NCBI GenBank assembly: GCA_021845945.1 | Contig: JAJZRD010000253.1 | Span: 1 to 5,246, forward strand | Source of the DNA: Chloroflexota bacterium | GTDB taxonomy: Bacteria > Chloroflexota > UBA6077 | DNA: 5,246 nt | Direction of reading: 5' to 3' | Shown: positions 1 to 4,525 of the stretch, in pieces | How positions within the stretch are numbered: the first letter of the stretch is position 1 | Layout of the letters: each line of letters opens with the position of its first letter | Translations under genes and position numbers: made by a program | The notes under the pieces: generated by a model | Databases searched by the model: none | Told to the model about the DNA's origin: nothing | The model's input: only the letters and a program-made list of their open reading frames with translations

Positions 1-9
1 TCTCCTTTT
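1..9 (-). promoter_or_regulatory. SD-like sequence for a gene beyond the left edge
   Basis: Read on the minus strand, the last bases of the window are AAAAGGAGA, a good Shine-Dalgarno match. It lies about 65 bases downstream of the ferredoxin stop. No start codon follows before the edge, so the gene it would serve is outside the window. By context I infer a 2-oxoacid:ferredoxin oxidoreductase subunit. The sequence belongs to a purine-rich repeat cluster, so the match could be fortuitous. Confidence 0.35.
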
Positions 10-49
10 GGGAGAGGGCGCTCGAGTGATCCTCTCCCCTCGGGAGAGG
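10..49. repeat. GGGAGAGG/CCTCTCCC inverted and direct repeat cluster
   Basis: GGGAGAGG occurs at 10-17 and again at 42-49, with the exact complement CCTCTCCC at 31-38. The 31-38 and 42-49 copies form a perfect 8-bp stem with a 3-nt CTC loop; the 10-17 copy could pair with 31-38 instead. The window starts inside another partial arm (TCTCC at 1-5 with GGAGA at 11-15). No T-run follows on either strand, so this is not a classical intrinsic terminator. It resembles the short GC-rich palindromic repeats found between genes in many GC-rich bacteria. If the operon continues to the left, the hairpin lies between the ferredoxin gene and the next gene. Confidence 0.5.
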
Positions 50-75
50 CGTGAAGCTCCCTGGCCAGTCGTTGC

Positions 76-300
76 TCAACGATACACGGATATGGCCGTT
101 TCCGGGCACACCATGCCGCACACGGCGCAGCCGGTGCACCCCTTCCCCTTCCCGTTCGCCTGCTCCTCCTTACGATACTCCGCGGGATGGTAGCCCAGGT
201 GATTGATCCGCGCGGAAAAGCGGATCAAATCCCTCGGACAGGCGGCCCCGCACAGCTCACACCCTTTGCACCGCTCCTCGTCGATCTCTATGTATCCCAA
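76..300 (-). CDS. Small 2x[4Fe-4S] ferredoxin-like subunit, probably of a 2-oxoacid:ferredoxin oxidoreductase
   Basis: A 74-residue protein with two complete [4Fe-4S] motifs: CKGCELCGAACP (Cys 11, 14, 17, 21) and CTGCAVCGMVCP (Cys 55, 58, 61, 65). This is the classic bacterial-ferredoxin fold with a longer basic linker between the clusters. The lead-in GYIEIDEERCKGC and the ending CPETAISVY are typical of the delta (KorD/PorD/VorD-like) subunit, which passes electrons from the thiamine-containing core of 2-oxoacid oxidoreductases to soluble ferredoxin. I chose the TTG start at 300 because GGGAGG (308-313) sits 7 nt upstream of it. In-frame alternatives are ATG 315, ATG 327 and GTG 348, none with a clear SD; the farthest adds 16 residues. 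The gene follows ptb closely and is surely cotranscribed with buk and ptb. The catalytic subunits would lie to the left, outside the window. It could instead be a stand-alone ferredoxin. Confidence 0.9.
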   Translation of the reverse strand: MGYIEIDEERCKGCELCGAACPRDLIRFSARINHLGYHPAEYRKEEQANGKGKGCTGCAVCGMVCPETAISVYR

Positions 301-307
301 CGGTCGC

Positions 308-313
308 CCTCCC
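308..313 (-). promoter_or_regulatory. Ribosome binding site deciding the ferredoxin TTG start
   Basis: GGGAGG on the minus strand lies 7 nt before TTG at 300. The upstream ATG (315, 327) and GTG (348) candidates lack such a site, so the short TTG-initiated form is favoured. Confidence 0.55.
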
Positions 314-363
314 ATCCAGGTAGACATGGAAGGTCCCGGGCCCGACACAAGACCGGCCGGACA

Positions 364-1407
364 CTACTTATGTCCAGCCGGTCTATCGCCAGGCTCCTCT
401 GCCAATAGGGCCCGCCCCGATAAGCCCAGCTCCGGTACCGCTCCCTCCTGGGACTCCCGCGCGGCCTCGCCCTCCTGCCCGGCAGCCAGGATCACCCCCA
501 GTGCGATTGAAAGCAGCTTGCCCTGGTGGGGATCCGCGCGAGAGGCGATGACGATGGGGGCGGCCGCACCGACCACGATCCCAGCCATCCGGCCTCCAGC
601 GAGGAAGGTCATCACCTTCGCCATCAGGTTGCCGGCCTCCACGCTGGGCACCAACAGGATGTCAGCCCGCCCGGCCACCGGCCCTCCGATCCCCTTGGTC
701 TCGGCCGCCGCCACCGAGACGGCGTTGTCCAGGCCGAAGGGACCGTCCACCAGGGCGCCCGTGATCTGCCCCCGATCGGCCATCTTCGAGAGGGCTGCGG
801 CGTCCACCGTCGCCGGAATCTCGGGGTTCACCGACTCCGCCGGGGCCAGGACCGCGACACGGGGCTCGGCCAGCCCCAAAGCGTGGGCCACGGCCACGGC
901 ATTCCTGGCTATCTCCAGCTTCTGCCGAAGAGTCGGGAAGAGCACCACACCGCCATCGGTGACGTACATCAACCGGTCGACCCCCGGCATCTCGATCAGG
1001 GCAACGTGGCTGAGCAGACGGCCGGTCCGGAGCCCCGCGTCCCGATCCAGCACGGCCCGTAGCAGCTCCGCCGTCTCCATCTTTCCCTTCACCAGCAGCT
1101 TCGCCTGGCCCTGCCGCACCAGCCCAACTGCCCGGCGCGCTGCCTCCGCGGCCCCTCCCTCGCGAGCGGGCACCTCCACCATCTGGGCCTTGAGCTCCCG
1201 CAGATCGATGCCCTCCTTCGCAGCGATGGCGGCGATGCGCCGGCCATCCCCCACCAGAAAGGGCAGGGCTATGCCGGCCCGTGCGGCATCCCGCACCGCC
1301 AGCAGCACCTCCCGCTCTTCGGGCGCGGCGATGGCCACAGGGGTGGGGCCCACCGCTCGGGCCGCCGCCAGAAGGTCATCGAGTCGCTCTATCTTGCTTC
1401 GCGCCAA
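364..1407 (-). CDS. ptb: Phosphate butyryltransferase (phosphotransacylase family)
   Basis: A 347-residue cytoplasmic enzyme of the phosphate acetyl/butyryltransferase family. It exchanges the CoA of a short-chain acyl-CoA for phosphate, giving the acyl phosphate used by Buk. Family signatures are LLVKGKMET (104-112), DGPFGLDNAVS (221-231), ADILLVPSVEAGNLMAK (249-265) and GAAAPIVIASRAD (280-292). No hydratase or DRTGG extension is present. Pairing with buk favours butyryl- or branched-chain acyl-CoA over acetyl-CoA, though family members are sometimes named enoyl-CoA hydratase/phosphate acetyltransferase. The start is TTG, preceded by a strong GGAGGGAGGGG; no in-frame ATG is better placed. 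Known members run to about 300 residues and end near the ALGVILAAG helix (302-310). Here about 37 further residues rich in Glu, Gly and Ala follow, which I cannot explain. buk ends 108 bp upstream; the ferredoxin gene begins 63 bp downstream by the TTG start. Confidence 0.93.
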   Translation of the reverse strand: MARSKIERLDDLLAAARAVGPTPVAIAAPEEREVLLAVRDAARAGIALPFLVGDGRRIAAIAAKEGIDLRELKAQMVEVPAREGGAAEAARRAVGLVRQGQAKLLVKGKMETAELLRAVLDRDAGLRTGRLLSHVALIEMPGVDRLMYVTDGGVVLFPTLRQKLEIARNAVAVAHALGLAEPRVAVLAPAESVNPEIPATVDAAALSKMADRGQITGALVDGPFGLDNAVSVAAAETKGIGGPVAGRADILLVPSVEAGNLMAKVMTFLAGGRMAGIVVGAAAPIVIASRADPHQGKLLSIALGVILAAGQEGEAARESQEGAVPELGLSGRALLAEEPGDRPAGHK

Positions 1408-1408
1408 T

Positions 1409-1419
1409 CCCCTCCCTCC
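1409..1419 (-). promoter_or_regulatory. Strong ribosome binding site for ptb
   Basis: GGAGGGAGGGG on the minus strand ends one base before TTG at 1407, and its GGAGG core is well placed. It supports the rare TTG start. An ATG overlapping its left end (1419-1421) is out of frame with ptb. Confidence 0.7.
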
Positions 1420-1430
1420 ATAGACCGTTT

Positions 1431-1496
1431 TCGGGAGAGCGAGGGTCCTCCCGACCCATCTTCCGTCGACCGGGCGGCTCGGCAGGAGCCTCGCCC
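1431..1496. other. Two stem-loops in the buk-ptb gap
   Basis: TCGGGAG (1431-1437) and CTCCCGA (1448-1454) form a perfect 7-bp stem with a 10-nt loop. GGGC plus GGCTC (1472-1480) pairs with GAGCC plus GCCC (1486-1496), giving 9 bp with a 2-nt bulge and a 5-nt loop. Neither is followed by a T-run on either strand. They lie in the transcribed 108-bp spacer between buk and ptb, so a role in mRNA stability or differential expression is possible. Such stems also arise readily in GC-rich DNA. Confidence 0.35.
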
Positions 1497-1515
1497 TCCC
1501 AATTCGCGCCGGTGG

Positions 1516-2610
1516 CTACCGTCTAATCGACTCTCCGTATCTCCTCGCCTGCTCCTCGCCACGCAGCACCCGCCGCGCTCCGGCCGCGAGGGCAGCCATC
1601 TCCTCTCCACCCGGGTACACCAGGAGGGGCCCCAGGAAGGAGACCCTCTCGGCAATCCAGCCCACGAAGAGGGCCGAGTGGGCGAGCCCGCCGGTGAGGA
1701 CGATGGCATCCGGCTGCGCCCCCAGGGCCGCCGCCATGGCGCCTATCTCCTTGCACACCTGGTAGGCCATGGCCTGATACACCAGACGAGCCTTCTCGTC
1801 GCCCGCGGCGATGCGCCGCTCCACCTCCTGGCCGTCGTTGGTCCCCAGGTGGGCCACCAGCCCCCCACCGCCCCAAAAGCGGCGCCGCAGGGCAGCGGGC
1901 GGCGTGGACTGGATCAACTCCAGCAGCCCCGTCAGGGGCAGCGTTCCCACCCGCTCCGGAGAGAACGGGCCCTGGTCGTTGGCGTTGTTCACGTCTATCA
2001 TCCGCCCCAGAAGGTGAGCGGAGACCGAGATCCCCCCGCCGAGGTGCACCACCACCAGCTTCAGATCCCCGTACCGCCGCCCCAACTCTGCCGCGGCCCG
2101 GCGCGCCGCCGATTTCATGGAGAGGGCGTGGCTCAGGCTGTGGCGCTCCAGTTCGGGAAGCCCGGACAGCCGGGCGACCTCCTCCATCTCGTCGACGCAC
2201 ACCGGATCCGTACAGTAACCCGCCACTCCGTGCTCCTGCATCAACTCGGCCGCCATCAACGCTGCCAGGTTGGAGGCGTGCTGCCACCTGGAGGGATCGT
2301 GGAGCTCCGCCAGCATCTCGTCGTCGACCAGGTAGGTGCCACTGGGCAAGGGCCGGAGCAGTCCGCCGCGGGCCGCGACGGCCTCCAACTGGGCGCTCTC
2401 CCCCTTCGAGGCGAACAGGTCGAGCTGAGAGCGAAGCCAAGCGCGCACGCCGGCCAGACGCGACGGCAGCTGATCGAGGATGTGGGAGTAAGAGGCCAGT
2501 TCCTCGGGGGTGTGAAGGAGGGCATCGGATACCAGGCAGCTCTCGCCCTCGAAGAGAGCCAGCTTGGTTGAGGTAGATCCCGGATTGATCACCAAGATGA
2601 GCCTGCGCAC
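1516..2610 (-). CDS. buk: Butyrate kinase (acetokinase family)
   Basis: A 364-residue cytoplasmic kinase of the ASKHA acetate/butyrate kinase family, close to the usual 355-360 residues of Buk. It makes ATP and a short-chain carboxylate from the acyl phosphate and ADP. Visible motifs are the phosphate-1 loop NPGSTSTK (9-16), RGG (81-83), HASNLAAL (111-118), DPV (135-137), the phosphate-2 loop HLGGGISVSAH (189-199), DVNNANDQGPFSPERVGTLP (206-225), and the adenosine loop LTGGLAHS (305-312) followed by PGGEEM (333-338). The DVNNA...GPFSPER stretch is characteristic of Buk rather than AckA. The start is GTG at 2610; an in-frame TGA lies 18 bases upstream, so little room exists for another start. 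GGAGG lies 4 nt before GTG and falls in a small hairpin. First gene of the buk-ptb-ferredoxin unit. Isobutyrate or isovalerate could be the real product. Confidence 0.95.
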   Translation of the reverse strand: MRRLILVINPGSTSTKLALFEGESCLVSDALLHTPEELASYSHILDQLPSRLAGVRAWLRSQLDLFASKGESAQLEAVAARGGLLRPLPSGTYLVDDEMLAELHDPSRWQHASNLAALMAAELMQEHGVAGYCTDPVCVDEMEEVARLSGLPELERHSLSHALSMKSAARRAAAELGRRYGDLKLVVVHLGGGISVSAHLLGRMIDVNNANDQGPFSPERVGTLPLTGLLELIQSTPPAALRRRFWGGGGLVAHLGTNDGQEVERRIAAGDEKARLVYQAMAYQVCKEIGAMAAALGAQPDAIVLTGGLAHSALFVGWIAERVSFLGPLLVYPGGEEMAALAAGARRVLRGEEQARRYGESIRR

Positions 2611-2628
2611 ACCGCCTCCGTAACGGAG
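2611..2628 (-). promoter_or_regulatory. buk ribosome binding site inside a small hairpin
   Basis: On the minus strand CTCCG (2624-2628), TTA, CGGAG (2616-2620) forms a 5-bp stem whose 3' arm holds most of the buk SD GGAGG (2615-2619). Folding would hide the SD, so translation may be modulated. The stem is short and could simply be melted by ribosomes. Confidence 0.4.
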
Positions 2629-2690
2629 TCAGCTGGGTCAAACCCCTCCTGGTTGACTGCATCGTGAAATCAGCAGCTTCGCAGGATACC

Positions 2691-2748
2691 TCTCGGCTCC
2701 GGCCCTCTGCCCGAAAGCGCCGCCGACGGGCAGGAGGGACCTCCGAGA
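2691..2748 (-). other. Long imperfect hairpin in the buk leader
   Basis: A 58-nt foldback. From the outside inward it pairs TCTCGG (2691-2696) with CCGAGA (2743-2748), GG with CC, CCCTC with GAGGG, and TGCCCG (2707-2712) with CGGGCA (2727-2732). That is about 19 bp with small bulges and a 13-nt terminal loop. Read as minus-strand RNA it lies about 65-120 nt into the predicted leader. I match it to no riboswitch or T-box consensus that I know, and no U-run follows, so it is not an obvious intrinsic terminator. Confidence 0.5.
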
Positions 2749-2753
2749 TGGCT

Positions 2754-2776
2754 CCCCCTCGCGCCTGAAGAGGGGG
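2754..2776 (-). other. Second GC-rich hairpin in the buk leader
   Basis: CCCCCTC (2754-2760) pairs perfectly with GAGGGGG (2770-2776) around a 9-nt loop. On the minus-strand RNA it comes just before the long hairpin, only 5 nt away, so the two could stack or compete. Confidence 0.4.
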
Positions 2777-2819
2777 GAATAGCGCTAACTACCCCGCCCG
2801 AGGATCCACCATGTCGGCC

Positions 2820-2848
2820 ATTTTACACCGGGACACTCGGCCCTTCAA
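2820..2848 (-). promoter_or_regulatory. Candidate sigma-70 promoter of the buk-ptb-ferredoxin operon
   Basis: On the minus strand TTGAAG (2843-2848; 4 of 6 to TTGACA) is followed by a 17-nt spacer and TAAAAT (2820-2825; 5 of 6 to TATAAT). Transcription would begin near 2813, giving a leader of about 200 nt before the buk GTG. It is one of the few A/T-rich hexamers in a very GC-rich stretch, and it lies between the CoA-transferase stop and buk, where a promoter is expected. Confidence 0.55.
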
Positions 2849-2857
2849 GCGGCCGAG
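2836..2857. repeat. Perfect dyad centred on the buk promoter -35 box; possible operator or transcript-end stem
   Basis: CTCGGCC (2836-2842) and GGCCGAG (2851-2857) are exact inverted repeats separated by 8 nt. The -35 hexamer (2843-2848) sits entirely in the central gap. A regulator bound to this dyad would block RNA polymerase. Alternatively it is a stem-loop at the 3' end of the CoA-transferase transcript, 37 nt past its stop; no U-run follows, so an intrinsic terminator is less likely. Confidence 0.4.
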
Positions 2858-2893
2858 CCAACCCCCGAAAGCGAGAGGCTGGTGGCAGCGACT

Positions 2894-4258
2894 TCAGTCG
2901 TTCTCGCCTTTTCCGCCGTCCCGGGACGAACGACTAGAGTCGTCAATGCGAGGTGGCCGGCCCACCTCCACTAGACCATCTCGGTGGCCGCCATCAGCAG
3001 TTGATGCGGAGCCACCCTCCCCACGCGTTGACTGCTGCGGGCCGCCTGCCGCCTCCGGGGGCCTGAACTGCATCACGGCTCCCTCCTGTAGCAGCTGCCG
3101 AATCTTCCCTCGGGAGTAGCCCAGCACCCCTTCCAGCACCTCGACCGTGTGCTCCCCCAGGGCAGGGGTTGGGGTGAAGCTCTCGCCGGGGGTGCGAGAC
3201 ATCTTCACCGGGTTGCCGGCGATCAGCGCCTTGCCGTAGCGAGGCTGGTCCACCTCCACCAGCATGTTCCGCTCCCGAACGCACGGCTCCTGCAGCGCCT
3301 GGTCCAGGCTGTTCACCGGAGCCGCAGGTATGCCCGCCTTCTCCATCAGCTCCGACCATTCGGCCGTGGTGCGGGTGGCCAGGATCTCCTCCAGGATCCG
3401 CTTCATCTCGGAACGGTTGGCGTGCCGCTCCTTGGCCGTGACGAACCGAGGATCGGAAGCCTTCTCCGGTATGCCCAGCACCTCGCACAGCTGCTGCCAG
3501 AAGCTCTCGGTGCCGATGGTCCACACCAGCAGCCCGTCCTTGGTCTTGAAGGCGCCGTAGGGCTCCAGCCCCTGGTGCCCGGTGCCGATCGGCTTGGGCA
3601 CCTCTCCCGAAGCGGTGTACCAGGAAACCAGGTAGCTCAGCATGGAGATCTGGGTATCGAACATGGAGACGTCCACGTGCTGGCCCCGCCCGCTGACGTT
3701 CCGTTCGGCCAGGGCCGTGAGGATGCCGATGGCCGCGAACATTCCGGCCGCCAGGTCGGCCACCGGAACGCCCGGCTTGCACAGCTCCCCCTCCTCGGTG
3801 CCGGTGACGCTGAGAACGCCGCTGGCTGCCACCACCGCCAGATCGAAGGCCGTCCGATGCTGGCAGCTCCCGGTGGAGCCGTACCCGGTGATGGAGGCTA
3901 CGATGATCCGGGGGTTCACGTCCTTCATCAGGGAATAGGGGATCCGCAGCCGCTTCAGCACGCCGGGCCTGAAGTTGTTCAACACCACGTCCGAGACCTT
4001 GACGAGATCTAGAAAGAGCTCGCGGGCCGACTGCTTCTTCAGGTCGAGGACGACACCCTTCTTGTTGCGGTGAAGCCCCACGAAGTAGCTGCTCCACTCG
4101 CCCCGATAGTAGGGGCCCATGTGGCGGAAGATCTCCCCCTGGGGAGGCTCGATCTTGATGACTTCGGCTCCCTGGTCCGCCAGGATAGTCGTGCAGTAAG
4201 GTCCGGACAGCGCCTGAGAGAGGTCGAGAACCCGCAGCCCCGTGAGTCCTCCGGCCAT
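2894..4258 (-). CDS. CaiB/BaiF-type (family III) CoA-transferase
   Basis: A 454-residue cytoplasmic enzyme of the family III CoA-transferases (CaiB, formyl-CoA transferase, BaiF), which move CoA between carboxylic acids through an aspartyl-CoA thioester. Signatures: N-terminal GLRVLDLSQALSGPYCT (7-23), ADQGAEVIKIEPP (27-39), the CoA-contacting HRNKKGVVLDL (63-73), FDLAVVAASGVLSVTG (138-153), PVADLAAGMFAAIGIL (165-180) with probable catalytic Asp168 (Asp169 in formyl-CoA transferase), YGAFKTKDG (234-242), and the C-terminal GEHTVEVLEGVLGYS (368-382). The ATG at 4258 has GAGGGGGA just upstream. An in-frame start at 4297 falls inside the -10 box and is rejected. The canonical fold ends near residue 395. 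The remaining 59 residues are polar, repetitive and Gly/Ser/Arg/Asp-rich, as if translation ran into former intergenic DNA. The substrate pair cannot be deduced. Its own promoter precedes it, and it may be a single-gene unit or partly read through into buk. Confidence 0.93.
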   Translation of the reverse strand: MAGGLTGLRVLDLSQALSGPYCTTILADQGAEVIKIEPPQGEIFRHMGPYYRGEWSSYFVGLHRNKKGVVLDLKKQSARELFLDLVKVSDVVLNNFRPGVLKRLRIPYSLMKDVNPRIIVASITGYGSTGSCQHRTAFDLAVVAASGVLSVTGTEEGELCKPGVPVADLAAGMFAAIGILTALAERNVSGRGQHVDVSMFDTQISMLSYLVSWYTASGEVPKPIGTGHQGLEPYGAFKTKDGLLVWTIGTESFWQQLCEVLGIPEKASDPRFVTAKERHANRSEMKRILEEILATRTTAEWSELMEKAGIPAAPVNSLDQALQEPCVRERNMLVEVDQPRYGKALIAGNPVKMSRTPGESFTPTPALGEHTVEVLEGVLGYSRGKIRQLLQEGAVMQFRPPEAAGGPQQSTRGEGGSASTADGGHRDGLVEVGRPPRIDDSSRSSRDGGKGEND

Positions 4259-4295
4259 CGTTCCCCCTCGAGATGAACAGGATAGGGACAGTCGC

Positions 4296-4323
4296 ATTTT
4301 AGGCGGTTCCCATCAACTGTCAA
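4296..4323 (-). promoter_or_regulatory. Sigma-70-type promoter of the CoA-transferase gene
   Basis: On the minus strand a perfect TTGACA (-35, 4318-4323) is followed by a 16-nt spacer and TAAAAT (-10, 4296-4301; 5 of 6). Transcription would begin near 4289, about 30 nt before the ATG at 4258, leaving room for the SD. This is the best housekeeping promoter match in the window, and it supports the shorter start for the gene. Confidence 0.7.
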
Positions 4324-4413
4324 GGTTCAGCATCTCCACGGTTGGGGCCGCGGCCACGCCCCCTCGCTTCCCCCAGCGCCGTGCGCCCCACTTTCGATCG
4401 GGATGGGTGCCAC

Positions 4414-4441
4414 TACGGAAAACTGCCCTGCCGGCCGATAT
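4414..4441 (+). promoter_or_regulatory. Candidate sigma-D/sigma-28 (motility) promoter before the chemoreceptor gene
   Basis: GCCGATAT at 4434-4441 exactly matches the Bacillus sigma-D -10 consensus and is 7 of 8 to the enterobacterial FliA box GCCGATAA. The -35 is weak: at the allowed 16-nt spacing there is TACG (4414-4417) against consensus TAAA. It faces the chemoreceptor gene, with a predicted start about 80 nt before its GTG. Chemoreceptor genes are commonly controlled by this sigma factor, so position and gene class agree with the motif. Confidence 0.45.
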
Positions 4442-4511
4442 ATCCACTTGGGATACTCTGCCCGCGGGATCCCTGTGTCGGCTTCTGGCCGGCTGGGAGG
4501 CACCTAGCAGA

Positions 4512-4517
4512 AGGGGG
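4512..4517 (+). promoter_or_regulatory. Ribosome binding site of the chemoreceptor gene
   Basis: AGGGGG pairs with the anti-SD with one G-U wobble. It is 8 nt from GTG 4526 but only 2 nt from GTG 4520, which favours 4526. A third GTG at 4532 would be 14 nt away. Confidence 0.5.
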
Positions 4518-4525
4518 TAGTGATC

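Noticed and set aside
203..1423. 406-codon plus-strand open frame opposite ptb
   Set aside because: It mirrors a clearly conserved gene, and its product is a Pro/Ser/Arg/Ala-rich string without any domain. Long antisense frames are expected in GC-rich coding DNA.
1523..2662. 379-codon minus-strand frame overlapping buk, starting at an ATG in the leader
   Set aside because: The product is Gly/Arg/Ala/Pro-rich with no motif, while the overlapping buk frame carries every expected kinase motif.
2789..2812. Seven-codon minus-strand ORF (ATG GTG GAT ... TAG) at the predicted start of the buk leader
   Set aside because: It would be leaderless with no SD and has no run of regulatory codons. It is too short to separate from chance.
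2836..2857. Intrinsic terminator of the CoA-transferase gene
   Set aside because: The stem is good, but no U-run follows on the minus strand, and it overlaps the likely buk promoter. It is kept only as a dyad.
4346..4355. Perfect 10-bp palindrome GGCCGCGGCC between the CoA-transferase and chemoreceptor promoters
   Set aside because: It consists only of G and C in a very GC-rich gap, where such palindromes are frequent, and it does not overlap either promoter.
4452..4457. GATACT as a -10 box for the chemoreceptor gene
   Set aside because: No -35-like hexamer lies 16-18 nt upstream, and the GCCGATAT box is a better explanation.
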